Positions 42,331-50,496 of a DNA stretch of 62,906 nucleotides are shown here, in pieces. The stretch is taken from contig CAYQCL010000007.1 in NCBI GenBank assembly GCA_964416065.1, positions 1 through 62,906 on the forward strand, given 5' to 3'. A program made the translations under genes and the position numbers. Source of the DNA: Limiplasma sp964416065 (GTDB lineage Bacteria > Bacillota > Clostridia > Christensenellales > Aristaeellaceae). How positions within the stretch are numbered: position 1 is the first letter of the stretch; each line of letters begins with the position of its first letter. The notes beneath the pieces are model-generated. The model was not told the DNA's origin. It was given only the letters and a program-made list of their open reading frames with translations, and made no database searches.

Positions 42331-43225
42331 GCAGACAAAGACCATCGACAGCAGGGCGCTGAAGCAGTCCGCCCGCGCGGCCAGAATCAAGAATTTTCGG
42401 GAGGCGTGGCATCGCTTTGCCAAGAACAGGGTGGCTGTCATCGGCCTGATTGTGATTCTTCTTTTGGTTCTGGTCGCCATCTTTGCGCCGCAGCTGGCGC
42501 CTTACCGCTATGATAAGATTGATCCGCTGAATTCGTACCAGGCGCCCAGCGCCGAACACCTCTTTGGCACGGACGGTTTGGGACGCGACCTGTTCAGCCG
42601 TGTATTGTACGGATCGCGCTATTCCCTGGCGATCGCGTTCGCCTCGCAGGCGGTGGGCATCGTAATCGGTATCTTCTTTGGCGCGCTGGCCGGCTTCTTT
42701 GGCGGCCTGCTCAGCGACATCATCATGCGCTTCTGCGATATCTTCCAGGCGATTCCGGCAACGCTGATGGCGATTCTGGTTTCCCAGGCGCTGGGCAACG
42801 GCTTTTTCTCCACCACGATGGCGCTGGCCGTCACAACCGTGCCAAGCATCACCCGCGTCGTGCGATCCCTGATCCTTCAGCTGCGCAATCAGGAATTCAT
42901 CGAGGCGGGCAGGGCTATCAATTGCAGAAACGCGCGGCTGATTGTCTGCCATATTTTGCCCAACATCATCCCCCAGGTCATTATTTCCTTCACAGGCGGC
43001 CTGAGCGGCAAGTTCATCGAGTCCGCCGGCCTGTCCTACCTGGGCCTGGGCGTGCAGCCGCCGACGCCAGAGTGGGGCGCGCTTCTTACCGACGGCAAGG
43101 CCTATCTGCGCTATAACCCGAACCTGGTTATCTGCCCCGGCATCTTTATCATGGTGGCGGCGCTGGCGTTCAACCTGGTGGGCGACGGCCTGCGCGACGC
43201 GCTTGACCCGAGACTTCGCGACTGA
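42323..43225 (+). CDS. Peptide-type ABC transporter permease, DppC-like
   Basis: Second permease with the DppC signature: FREAWHRFAKNRVAVIGLIV, PLNSYQAPSAEHLFGTDGLG and then RDLFSRVLYGSRYSLAIAF. The EAA loop is EFIEAGRAINCRNARLIVCHI, followed by LPNIIPQVIISFTGGLSGKF, and the end has GDGLRDALDPRLRD. The ATG at 42323 overlaps the previous stop; AAAGGAGG lies upstream. 300 residues; a longer frame upstream is not needed. Confidence 0.94.
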   Translation: MSEQTKTIDSRALKQSARAARIKNFREAWHRFAKNRVAVIGLIVILLLVLVAIFAPQLAPYRYDKIDPLNSYQAPSAEHLFGTDGLGRDLFSRVLYGSRYSLAIAFASQAVGIVIGIFFGALAGFFGGLLSDIIMRFCDIFQAIPATLMAILVSQALGNGFFSTTMALAVTTVPSITRVVRSLILQLRNQEFIEAGRAINCRNARLIVCHILPNIIPQVIISFTGGLSGKFIESAGLSYLGLGVQPPTPEWGALLTDGKAYLRYNPNLVICPGIFIMVAALAFNLVGDGLRDALDPRLRD

Positions 43226-43240
43226 TGGGGGAATGGGAAA

Positions 43241-44230
43241 ATGAAAAAGCTTCTTGAAATCAAAGACCTCCATGTGGAATACTCCTCGGACGAGGAGGTG
43301 GTCAGGGCGGTCAACGGCGTCACATTCTCATTGGGATACGGGGACACGCTCGGCCTGGTTGGCGAGACCGGCGCCGGCAAGACCAGTATCGCCAAGGCCA
43401 TCCTGCGCATTTTGCCGGATCCTCCGGCCAGAATTCCGCAGGGCAGTGTGCTTTTTGAGGGCAAGGATCTGCTCAAGGAATCCGAGAGCGAGATGCGCAA
43501 AATCCGCGGGCACAATATCTCCATGATCTTCCAGGACCCGATGACGGCGCTCAACCCCGTGCTGACCGTGGGACGGCAGATCTCCGAGGCGATCCGCGTA
43601 CACCAGAGGGTTTCCAAGGAGGAGGCTGTTAAAAAGGGCGAGGAAATGCTGGAGATGGTCGGGATTCCGGCATCTCGTTACAACGAGTTCCCGCACCAGT
43701 TTTCCGGAGGAATGAAGCAGCGCGTCGTCATCGCCATCGCGCTGGCGTGCAGTCCGGCGCTGCTTATAGCGGATGAGCCGACAACCGCGCTGGATGTGAC
43801 CATTCAGGCACAGGTGCTCAACCTCATCCGTGAGCTTCAGCAGCGCAAGCAGATGAGCATGATCCTCATCACGCATGATTTCGGCATCGTGGCGGAGACG
43901 TGCAACCGCGTGGGCGTGGTATACGCGGGTGAAATTGTGGAGTACGGGGATCTGGAACAGATTTTTGAGCATCCCACGCATCCGTACACCAAGGGCCTTT
44001 TCGGCTCCATCCCGTCCCTGACGGGCGATGTCAGCCGACTATACAATATCCCCGGCATGCCGTGCGATCCGACCGATCTGCCCAAGGGCTGCAAATTCTC
44101 CCCGCGCTGCGAGCATGCCTGCGCTGCGTGCCGCCAGGAGGGACAGATTGAAGCCGTGGATCTGGGAGAGGGGCATCTGTGCCGCTGCCTGATGGCCGAA
44201 AAGCTCTACGCTTCAAAAGATGTGAGGTGA
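43241..44230 (+). CDS. ABC transporter ATPase, DppD/OppD-like
   Basis: ATP-binding subunit with Walker A GETGAGKTSIAKAI, Q-loop MIFQDPMTALNP, signature FSGGMKQRVVIAIALA, Walker B LLIADEPTTALDVTIQ and switch histidine ILITHDFG. The C-terminal CSPRC-like cysteine region of OppD/DppD is present (GCKFSPRCEHACAACRQEG), a feature of peptide-type ATPases. 329 residues. Six bases separate its stop from the second ATPase gene. Confidence 0.95.
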   Translation: MKKLLEIKDLHVEYSSDEEVVRAVNGVTFSLGYGDTLGLVGETGAGKTSIAKAILRILPDPPARIPQGSVLFEGKDLLKESESEMRKIRGHNISMIFQDPMTALNPVLTVGRQISEAIRVHQRVSKEEAVKKGEEMLEMVGIPASRYNEFPHQFSGGMKQRVVIAIALACSPALLIADEPTTALDVTIQAQVLNLIRELQQRKQMSMILITHDFGIVAETCNRVGVVYAGEIVEYGDLEQIFEHPTHPYTKGLFGSIPSLTGDVSRLYNIPGMPCDPTDLPKGCKFSPRCEHACAACRQEGQIEAVDLGEGHLCRCLMAEKLYASKDVR

Positions 44231-44235
44231 ACAAG

Positions 44236-45201
44236 ATGGCTCCGTTGATTGAAATCAGGAATTTGAAAAAGTATTTTCCCACGCCGCGCGGCATGCTGCA
44301 CGCGGTGGACGACGTGTCCTTCACCATTGAGGAGGGCAAAACGCTGGGCGTTGTCGGCGAATCCGGCTGCGGCAAATCCACGCTGGGGCGCACCATCATT
44401 CACCTGCACGAGAGCACAGGCGGACAGATCCTCTACAACGGCGAGGATATCACGCGCGTGAGCGCGCCGCAGCTCAAGGCGCTGCGCCAAAACATGCAGA
44501 TTATTTTTCAGGATCCGTATTCCTCACTGGATCCGCGTAACAGCGTGGAACAGACGCTCCACGAAGCGCTCAAAATGACCGGCAAGTACACCACGCAGGA
44601 CGCGATGCGTGTGCGTACGCAGGAGCTGATGGATCTGGTGGGCATCGATAAGCGGATGATGCACGCCTATCCCCATGAGCTGGACGGTGGCCGTCGCCAG
44701 CGCGTGGGCATCGCACGCGCGTTGGCAATGAACCCGCGCTTCATCGTATGCGATGAGCCGGTTTCCGCACTGGATGTCTCGATTCAGGCGCAGGTGCTCA
44801 ACCTGCTGCGCGATTTGCAGGAGCAGTACAAGCTGACCTACATGTTTGTGACGCACGACATGTCGGTCGTACGCCATATCTCGGACAGCATCTGCGTCAT
44901 GTATTTGGGGCAGGCGGTGGAGAAGAGCGAATCAAAGGAGCTCTTTGACAAGCCGCTGCATCCCTACACAAAGGCGCTGCTCTCCGTCATCCCCTCCATA
45001 GACCTGCACAGGGAGCGCAAGCACATCATGCTGACCGGCGAGCTGGTCTCTCCGATCGATCCTCCGCCGGGATGCCGGTTCGCACCGCGCTGCCCGTACG
45101 CGTCGGAGGCGTGCGCGCAGCCGCAGAAGCTGGAGGAACTGCTTCCAGGGCACTTCTGCGCCTGCTGCAAGGCCAGGGAAATTAACAAGGAGATCCTGTG
45201 A
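44236..45201 (+). CDS. ABC transporter ATPase, DppF/OppF-like
   Basis: Second ATPase of the family 5 importer. Walker A GESGCGKSTLGRTI, Q-loop IIFQDPYSSLDPRNSVEQTL, signature LDGGRRQRVGIARALA (a D replaces the usual S of LSGG), Walker B FIVCDEPVSALDVSIQ, switch FVTHDMSVV, and the terminal cysteine region GCRFAPRCPYASEACAQPQ. The ATG at 44236 starts MAPLIEIRNLKKYFPT, as in the family. The LDGG signature is sometimes seen in OppF subunits. Confidence 0.95.
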   Translation: MAPLIEIRNLKKYFPTPRGMLHAVDDVSFTIEEGKTLGVVGESGCGKSTLGRTIIHLHESTGGQILYNGEDITRVSAPQLKALRQNMQIIFQDPYSSLDPRNSVEQTLHEALKMTGKYTTQDAMRVRTQELMDLVGIDKRMMHAYPHELDGGRRQRVGIARALAMNPRFIVCDEPVSALDVSIQAQVLNLLRDLQEQYKLTYMFVTHDMSVVRHISDSICVMYLGQAVEKSESKELFDKPLHPYTKALLSVIPSIDLHRERKHIMLTGELVSPIDPPPGCRFAPRCPYASEACAQPQKLEELLPGHFCACCKAREINKEIL

Positions 45202-45216
45202 CGGGAGGCGTCTGAC

Positions 45217-45843
45217 ATGCGGGAACAAAGCATGTTCAACCGGATGTACTTTGAGGGCTATCGGCGCTGCGTTACCATGGATGATGCCGGCCGCATGCGC
45301 GTGGAATTCGTCTATGAGGGCGTGTATTACAAGCCGCAGATGAACCGACGCGCGGCGCTTGGACACAAGGCCGCCTGCACGGCGGTTCCCGCCGTGGCGC
45401 TGGCGGGATTGATTGCGGTGATGACGCTGCGAACGGACGGCAATGCGCTGGGGTATATGACGCTGGCGCAGGTGCTGTGCCTGTTCATGTTGGGGCTTTC
45501 GCTGGTCTGCGGCGCGGTGCGTGCCGCGGCCGGCGGACGGATGACGGAATGGGAATACCGCATGGGCGTGCTTTCTGTGAAGGAATTGAACCTCGTTGGC
45601 CTGCTGGGAGCGGCGTTTCTGGCGATTGCCGAAATCGTGCTGCTGGCCCGCGGGCAGACGGCCAGCCCCGGCGCGGAGGCGCTTTGCTGCGCCGCGTATG
45701 TGCTGCTTGCGGTCGTGCAGCTCGCGCTTTTGCGCCTTGTGGGGCGCGAGCACTATGACACGCAGGAGAGCGAGGACGTGCTCAAGGGCGTGGACGTGAC
45801 GGCGGATGTGACGCCGCCACAGATGAAAGAGGAGTGGAGGTGA
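45217..45843 (+). CDS. Integral membrane protein of unknown function in the importer operon
   Basis: 208 residues, not recognised. A soluble N-terminal ~45 residues (MYFEGYRRCVTMDDAGRMRV, FVYEGVYYKPQMNRRAA) precede four hydrophobic helices at ~50-70, 80-102, 122-142 and 150-172, then an acidic tail. It starts 15 bases after the DppF-like gene and its end abuts the first esterase gene. The arrangement suggests an accessory role for the importer or exporter of this operon. Confidence 0.7.
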   Translation: MREQSMFNRMYFEGYRRCVTMDDAGRMRVEFVYEGVYYKPQMNRRAALGHKAACTAVPAVALAGLIAVMTLRTDGNALGYMTLAQVLCLFMLGLSLVCGAVRAAAGGRMTEWEYRMGVLSVKELNLVGLLGAAFLAIAEIVLLARGQTASPGAEALCCAAYVLLAVVQLALLRLVGREHYDTQESEDVLKGVDVTADVTPPQMKEEWR

Positions 45844-45848
45844 CGCGC

Positions 45849-46709
45849 TTGCATATCATCAAGATACGGCTGATGAGCAGCGTGCTGTTTATGCCAACGG
45901 ATGTGATTGTGACGCTTCCGGACGACGCGATTCGGGACGGCCGCAGACGCAGGGTGCTATGGCTGCTGCACGGGGCGCGGGGCGACTGCAAAACCGCGCT
46001 GCAAACGAAGGAGTTTGCGCGGGCCATGGAGGGCCGCGACATGATGGCCGTGTTGCCCTCGGCGCTGAACAGCGATTATGGCAACTATCCCGCGTTTGGT
46101 ACAGGCTACCGTTTCGCGGATTTCTTCTTTGAGGAATTGATGCCGTTCGTCTTTGCGACGTTTCCGGCATCCGAACGGCCGCAGGATCAGTATATCGTCG
46201 GAGCCTCTATGGGCGGCTACGGCGCGATGGCGCTGGGCCTTTTCCATCCGGAGAAATTCGCCGGAATCGGCGCGTTCGGCAGCTCGCTGCGCGATCCGGC
46301 GTTTCTTGAGCCATACATGGATCTGCCGTCCGACGCTTTCAGGCGGGACGCGGCAAAGAGCCCAAGGGCCTTCCCGACGGAGTACGGTCAGCCCGACGCA
46401 GGCATCAAGCTCAAGGAAGTCAACGTCATCGCCAAATATCCCACGGCCAGGGCATTTACGGAGTCCTTTGAGTGCATGTGGAACAGGTTTCCGGAGGCGG
46501 TTCAAGGGGGCAAGCTGCCCAAAATCTATGTGGCCTGCGGCACGGAGGATCTCTTTTATCCGACGACAAAGGACTTTGAGCGCATGGCAAGGGAGCTGGG
46601 CGTCAGGGATATCCGCTTCCACTTTGCGCAGGGCGTTGGGCACAGTGAAGAATTTTTCGACCGGCAATTAGGCGAGTGCCTCGACTGGATGGAAGGAGGA
46701 CGGGCATGA
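45849..46709 (+). CDS. Esterase D / tributyrin-esterase-like alpha/beta hydrolase (first copy)
   Basis: Cytoplasmic serine esterase of the putative-esterase family (PF00756 type). VLWLLHGARGDCKTALQTK gives the oxyanion region, FFEELMPFVFATFPASERPQ precedes the nucleophile elbow IVGASMGGYGAMALGLFHPE (Ser near residue 120), and FAQGVGHSEEFFDRQLGECL has the catalytic His. No signal peptide. A TTG at 45849 with GGAGG eight bases upstream is the likeliest start; a GTG at 45834 is possible. The stop overlaps the ATG of the second copy. Small acyl esters are typical substrates of the family. Confidence 0.88.
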   Translation: MHIIKIRLMSSVLFMPTDVIVTLPDDAIRDGRRRRVLWLLHGARGDCKTALQTKEFARAMEGRDMMAVLPSALNSDYGNYPAFGTGYRFADFFFEELMPFVFATFPASERPQDQYIVGASMGGYGAMALGLFHPEKFAGIGAFGSSLRDPAFLEPYMDLPSDAFRRDAAKSPRAFPTEYGQPDAGIKLKEVNVIAKYPTARAFTESFECMWNRFPEAVQGGKLPKIYVACGTEDLFYPTTKDFERMARELGVRDIRFHFAQGVGHSEEFFDRQLGECLDWMEGGRA

Positions 46710-47575
46710 ATCAGCTTGAAATCCGATTCAAGAGCCAGGCGCTGATGATGAATACGCCGGTGGGCGTGCTGCTGCCGGAATGTCCGATGGGACAAAAGCC
46801 GGAGGGATTCTACCGGTCGGGGAAGAAGTACCGTGTGCTTTGGCTGCTGCATGGCGCCACATGCGACTGGGAGGACTTCCTGCTGCACGATCAGCTGCTT
46901 CAGCATCTGCGTGGACACGAGACGATGGTGGTGATGCCGTTTGGCCTCAACAGCGATTATGCCGATCACATGGAATTTGCCGGCGGCTACCCGTTTGAAA
47001 GGTACTTCTTTGAGGAATTGATGCCGTTTGTCCGCAACAGCCTGCCCGCCTCGGACAGACGTGAGGACAATTACATCGCGGGATATTCGATGGGCGGCGC
47101 GGGAGCGCTGATGCTGGGCCTGATGCGTCCGGAACTGTTTGGGGGCATAGCGCCGCTGGGCGCGTCGGAGCGCGATCCGTCGTTTCTGAGCGGGCTGGAG
47201 AGCCTCACAGGCTGGCAGTTTCGGGAGCGGGCGCTTTCGGACAGGCGGGCCTTCCCGACGGAATATGGCAACCCCGAGGACGGAATCACGCTCAAGGAAA
47301 TCAACATGATCGCGCGCTACCCGACCGTGGGCGACTATCTCGCCTCCGAGGAATGTACGGGCGCGCGGCTTCCGGAGGCGATTGCCCAGGGCAACCTGCC
47401 GCCGATGTACTTCTGCTGCGGAGAGAAGGATGACTGCGCGCCGCGGGTGGAGGCGCTTTGCCGCCGTGCCGTGGCGCTGGGCGCGAAAAACTTTGAGTAC
47501 GACATCCTTCCCGGCATCGATCACAGCGGCTCCGAGCCGGTGATCGCACAAATGCTGCGGCATTTTGAACTGTAG
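46706..47575 (+). CDS. Esterase D / tributyrin-esterase-like alpha/beta hydrolase (second copy)
   Basis: Paralogue of the preceding esterase: IRFKSQALMMNTPVGVLLPE, then YRVLWLLHGATCDWEDFLLH, RYFFEELMPFVRNSLPASDR, the elbow IAGYSMGGAGALMLGLMRPE and PGIDHSGSEPVIAQML with the His. The ATG at 46706 overlaps the first copy's stop and has GGAGGA upstream. The pair are similar throughout but diverged (the elbow is GASMGG in one, GYSMGG in the other), so they may attack different ester positions of one imported compound. No signal peptide. Confidence 0.9.
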   Translation: MNQLEIRFKSQALMMNTPVGVLLPECPMGQKPEGFYRSGKKYRVLWLLHGATCDWEDFLLHDQLLQHLRGHETMVVMPFGLNSDYADHMEFAGGYPFERYFFEELMPFVRNSLPASDRREDNYIAGYSMGGAGALMLGLMRPELFGGIAPLGASERDPSFLSGLESLTGWQFRERALSDRRAFPTEYGNPEDGITLKEINMIARYPTVGDYLASEECTGARLPEAIAQGNLPPMYFCCGEKDDCAPRVEALCRRAVALGAKNFEYDILPGIDHSGSEPVIAQMLRHFEL

Positions 47576-47599
47576 AATGAAACAAAGTAGGAAGACGAC

Positions 47600-48757
47600 A
47601 TGAAAGACAAGAAGAAATGGACGCTCCTGGCGGCGATCATCGCGGTGGGCTTCAGCCTTCGGCCGGGGCTTACGGGCATCGGCTCCCTTTTGAGACTGAT
47701 CAAGCCGGATATGGGGCTGTCCGATACGGTGGCGGGCCTGCTGACAACGATTCCGATGCTGACGTTCGCGGCGTTTTCCCCGCTGACCTGGAGGGTCAAT
47801 GACAGGCTTGGCACGGCGAGGACGATCTACACCGCGTTCGCGCTGATCATCGCGGGTATCCTCCTGCGCTCGTTCGGGGGGAGGGTCGGCCTCTTTTTGG
47901 GGACGCTGCTCATCGGCGTCGGCATCGCGTTTGGCAACGTGATCATGCCAGCCATTATCAAGGGAGAATTTCCGGAAAAATACGGCTTTGTAACGGCGCT
48001 CAACTCCGCGGCGCTCGCCGTCGCCTCCGGCGTGGCCTCAGGCGTCAATTATCCGGCAGCTTCCGCCGGACTGGGCTGGCGCGGCGCGCTGTGCATCTGG
48101 GCGGTGGTCGCGCTGATTGGCGCGCTATGCTGGATGGCGGGCGGCCGCCGCGTACAAATTCGGGCACGGGCGCAAACGGGCGGCATTCACCTCTTTGGCA
48201 GCAAGGTGGCCTGGGCGGTCACGCTGTTTTTGGGCATCGTGGCGCTTCTGTTTTATAGCTGCGCCTCCTGGCTGGCGACGATCTTCCAGGCAAAGGGGCT
48301 TGACGCGGCCACGGCGGGATACTATGTATCCGCGTTTCAGATGACAGGCATCGTCTCCTCGTTTTTGGTGCCAATGCTCGCAGGGCGTTCGAACGATCAG
48401 CGGAGAGTGACCTATTGTGTGCTCGGCATCTTCCTTGTGGGCATCGTGCTGATGGCGCTCACACGCAATCCGGCGTTGCTGCTGATCGCCGCGCTGTGCG
48501 CGGGCGTCGGCTGCAACGGCAGCTTCGCGCTTTCCATGGGCTTCATCGGCTTCCGCGCGCGCGGCGCAGAGGATACCGCCGCGCTTTCGGCGATGAGTCA
48601 GTCGATCGGCTACATCATCGCCGCCGTCGGACCGATGGGTATGGGGTGGATTTATAACCTCTGCGGCAGCTGGAACGTGAATCTCTGGATTATCGCGGCG
48701 CTGCTGCTTGCACTCTTCGGCGTTTCCTCCGTGTGTGCGAAAGACGGCTCCGTGTAA
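47600..48757 (+). CDS. Major facilitator transporter, CynX/NimT type
   Basis: Twelve-helix MFS permease. WTLLAAIIAVGFSLRPGLTGIGSLLRLI at the start, DMGLSDTVAGLLTTIPMLTF and FAAFSPLTWRVNDRLGTART match the CynX/NimT subgroup (cyanate, 2-nitroimidazole and related small-anion permeases). 385 residues is standard. It is the last gene of the operon, 24 bases after the second esterase and before the terminator at 48785. It could export a product released by the esterases or import a second substrate. Confidence 0.88.
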   Translation: MKDKKKWTLLAAIIAVGFSLRPGLTGIGSLLRLIKPDMGLSDTVAGLLTTIPMLTFAAFSPLTWRVNDRLGTARTIYTAFALIIAGILLRSFGGRVGLFLGTLLIGVGIAFGNVIMPAIIKGEFPEKYGFVTALNSAALAVASGVASGVNYPAASAGLGWRGALCIWAVVALIGALCWMAGGRRVQIRARAQTGGIHLFGSKVAWAVTLFLGIVALLFYSCASWLATIFQAKGLDAATAGYYVSAFQMTGIVSSFLVPMLAGRSNDQRRVTYCVLGIFLVGIVLMALTRNPALLLIAALCAGVGCNGSFALSMGFIGFRARGAEDTAALSAMSQSIGYIIAAVGPMGMGWIYNLCGSWNVNLWIIAALLLALFGVSSVCAKDGSV

Positions 48758-48784
48758 GGAACCTGACAAAAAGATAAGTATGCT

Positions 48785-48821
48785 AAAAAAGCCGCGAGTT
48801 CCGCCAACTCACGGCTTTTTT
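48785..48821. terminator. Bidirectional terminator at the end of the importer-esterase operon
   Basis: A-tract, GCCG(C)GAGTT, five-base loop, AACTC(A)CGGC, T-tract. Works for the operon on the plus strand and for the EamA gene on the minus strand. Confidence 0.85.
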
Positions 48822-48905
48822 CATGATGCGGCATACGGAGACCAAAAACAGAGAAAAAAGCAAGATCCGTCTTCCAGCCGCTCTGACATGAAGCCGTTCA
48901 TCCGG

Positions 48906-49775
48906 TCATGAATTCGCGGCCAGATAGGCGCCAAGCGCCATTATCAACAGCGCTATCCAGAAGAAAGCGCCTGGCTGTTCTCTGAACAGAATGAGCGATA
49001 AAGCGCTTCCGACAAACGGCGCGATCGCGTAAAAGGCGCTGGTTTTTGCGGTCCCCAGGCAAGCCTGCGCCCGAACATAGAAAAAGATGCTCAGACCATA
49101 GGCCAAAAAGCCCAATACCAGCGCGCCAATGATTTCAAGGCTCCACGCAAGCGATTCGCCGCACAAAAGGGCGATGATCAACGCGCCGGATCCGGAGCCG
49201 ATGCCCTTTAGCACGACGATTTCCAGGGGATCCTTCCGCGACAGCTTTCGGGTGCAGTTGTTTTCCATTCCCCAGCATCCGCAGGCAAGCAGAACAAAAA
49301 GCGAGCCCATTGAGAAAGAGAGACTGCCCGGCTCCTCAATAGAAAGCAGCATACTGGCTATAGTGACGCACACGATGGCCGCCCACAGGCGTTTTGATAT
49401 GGCCTCCTTGAACAGGGTCAGCGCGATAATGGAGGTCGCGACGATCTCGAAGTTATTCAGTAAGGAAACGCTCGCCGCGGACGATGAGCGCAGTCCCAGC
49501 ATCAGGAGAATAGGGGCAGCAATATCGAGAACGATCATACCCACCACATAGGGCCAATCCTCCCACGAAAGCGGCGGATCATTTGACGAATGTCCCGAGA
49601 GCCTCTGCACGCCGCCTACGATTGCCATGCCTAAACCGGCACCGATATATACCAGTGACGCCATTATACGCGGCGGAATGGATGTCAGCATGAGCTTTGA
49701 AAACGGCGTGCTAAGCGCGTACAAGGCCGCTGCCAACACGGCATATAGAATGCCGGCGTTCTGCTTGGATTTCAT
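48906..49775 (-). CDS. EamA/DMT-family permease
   Basis: Ten-helix drug/metabolite transporter with two EamA repeats: GILYAVLAAALYALSTPFSKLML starts the first, GSLFVLLACGCWGMENNCTRKL the second, with FILFREQPGAFFW-like LSLILFREQPGAFFWIA near the end. The substrate is unknown. The gene begins 12 bases after the CsoR stop, with GAGGGGGA overlapping that stop, so the two are one operon. A CsoR next to a DMT permease rather than CopA/CopZ is unusual. Confidence 0.9.
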   Translation of the reverse strand: MKSKQNAGILYAVLAAALYALSTPFSKLMLTSIPPRIMASLVYIGAGLGMAIVGGVQRLSGHSSNDPPLSWEDWPYVVGMIVLDIAAPILLMLGLRSSSAASVSLLNNFEIVATSIIALTLFKEAISKRLWAAIVCVTIASMLLSIEEPGSLSFSMGSLFVLLACGCWGMENNCTRKLSRKDPLEIVVLKGIGSGSGALIIALLCGESLAWSLEIIGALVLGFLAYGLSIFFYVRAQACLGTAKTSAFYAIAPFVGSALSLILFREQPGAFFWIALLIMALGAYLAANS

Positions 49776-49786
49776 GACTTTCCCCC

Positions 49787-50068
49787 TCATTTCACGAAAC
49801 GGGCAATGGCGTCGTTAAGGTCATCAATCGCATCGCGGTTTCCCTGCGCGATCGCGTCTACGACGCAATGGGAGATATGCTGCTTCATAATTTCGCACCC
49901 GATGCTATTCACCGCTGACTTGACTGCCGCGAGCTGTGTTAATACGTCGGAGCAGTCTCTGTCCTCCTCCACCATCCGTTTGACCGCCATGAGATGGCCG
50001 ATGACCCTGTTCAACCGATTCACGATGGCCTTCCGTTCCGTTTCATCATGGTGATGAGATTTCGCCAT
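49787..50068 (-). CDS. csoR: CsoR-type metal-sensing repressor
   Basis: Small all-helical tetrameric repressor of the CsoR/RcnR/CstR family (DUF156). Start AKSHHHDETERKAIVNRLNR, then HLMAVKRMVEEDRDCSDVL and IGCEIMKQHISHCVV. Cys39, His64 and Cys68 have the same spacing as the Cu(I)-binding Cys-His-Cys of Bacillus CsoR, which argues for copper (or another soft metal) over the sulfur sensor CstR, which lacks the His. AGGAGG lies eight bases before the ATG. Two palindromes upstream fit CsoR operators, so it should regulate itself and the EamA permease. Confidence 0.9.
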   Translation of the reverse strand: MAKSHHHDETERKAIVNRLNRVIGHLMAVKRMVEEDRDCSDVLTQLAAVKSAVNSIGCEIMKQHISHCVVDAIAQGNRDAIDDLNDAIARFVK

Positions 50069-50082
50069 TGAACATGCCTCCT

Positions 50083-50102
50083 ATATTCCCTTAGGGGGAT
50101 AT
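50083..50102. promoter_or_regulatory. CsoR-like palindrome 1, next to the csoR ribosome-binding site
   Basis: ATATTCCCTTAGGGGGATAT: a TATACCCC/GGGGTATA-like palindrome of the kind bound by CsoR-family repressors, directly upstream of the csoR AGGAGG site. Confidence 0.6.
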
Positions 50103-50266
50103 CAGGGTGTCGATAAAGGATGGGGTGCAGGGGATTCAGTCCCCTGCTGGGGTTTGGGGCAAAGCCCCAAAGCCTTACGCCGCAGCATTTTCCAAGCGAG
50201 AGACGCGTCGGCCCAGATGGGCCGGCGCTGCGACTCTTTGCGTAAGAGGGGGATGTCGATGCCCTA
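50103..50266. mobile_element. MITE-like element, copy A
   Basis: About 164 bases with imperfect terminal inverted repeats: CAGGGTGTCGATAAA at the left and, on the other strand, TAGGGCATCGACAT at the right. Internal hairpins include CAGGGGATTCAGTCCCCTG and GGGGCAAAGCCCC. Its core matches copy B at 61279-61511 (shared TTTGGGGCAA, CCAAAGCCTTA, GCCGCAGC, TTTTCCAAG and GCTCTTTGCGTAA-like blocks). It encodes no protein, so it would be moved in trans. It lies between the two CsoR-like palindromes. Confidence 0.7.
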
Positions 50267-50293
50267 ATATCCCCCTAGGGGGGATATTGTCAT
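50267..50293 (-). promoter_or_regulatory. CsoR-like palindrome 2 inside the likely csoR promoter
   Basis: ATATCCCCCTA followed by GGGGGGATAT (50267-50287). On the minus strand ATGACA (50288-50293) lies just upstream and GATATT 16 bases further, so the palindrome fills the spacer, a usual CsoR operator position. The transcript would then carry the MITE-like element in its leader. Confidence 0.55.
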
Positions 50294-50430
50294 TTTGCCA
50301 TATCACTTATATGGATGTCAAGGATTTACCTTTCCTTTGGAAAAAAAGGACCTTTTCTCCGGATTGACACGCATTCGGGAACTTGTTATCCTCCCGGGTG
50401 AATGAAATTAGATTTCCAGAAGCCTTTTTC

Positions 50431-50459
50431 TGTAACATTTTTCACCTTTTGGTGACTTA
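50431..50459 (+). promoter_or_regulatory. ECF-type promoter candidate
   Basis: TGTAAC (50431-50436), 16-base spacer, TGACTTA (50453-50459), ~40 bases before the frameshifted ECF sigma gene. The TGTAAC box resembles -35 elements of ECF autoregulated promoters. Confidence 0.35.
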
Positions 50460-50496
50460 CTTACGAAAGCGACTTTCGGAGGGAAAGGACAAGGAG

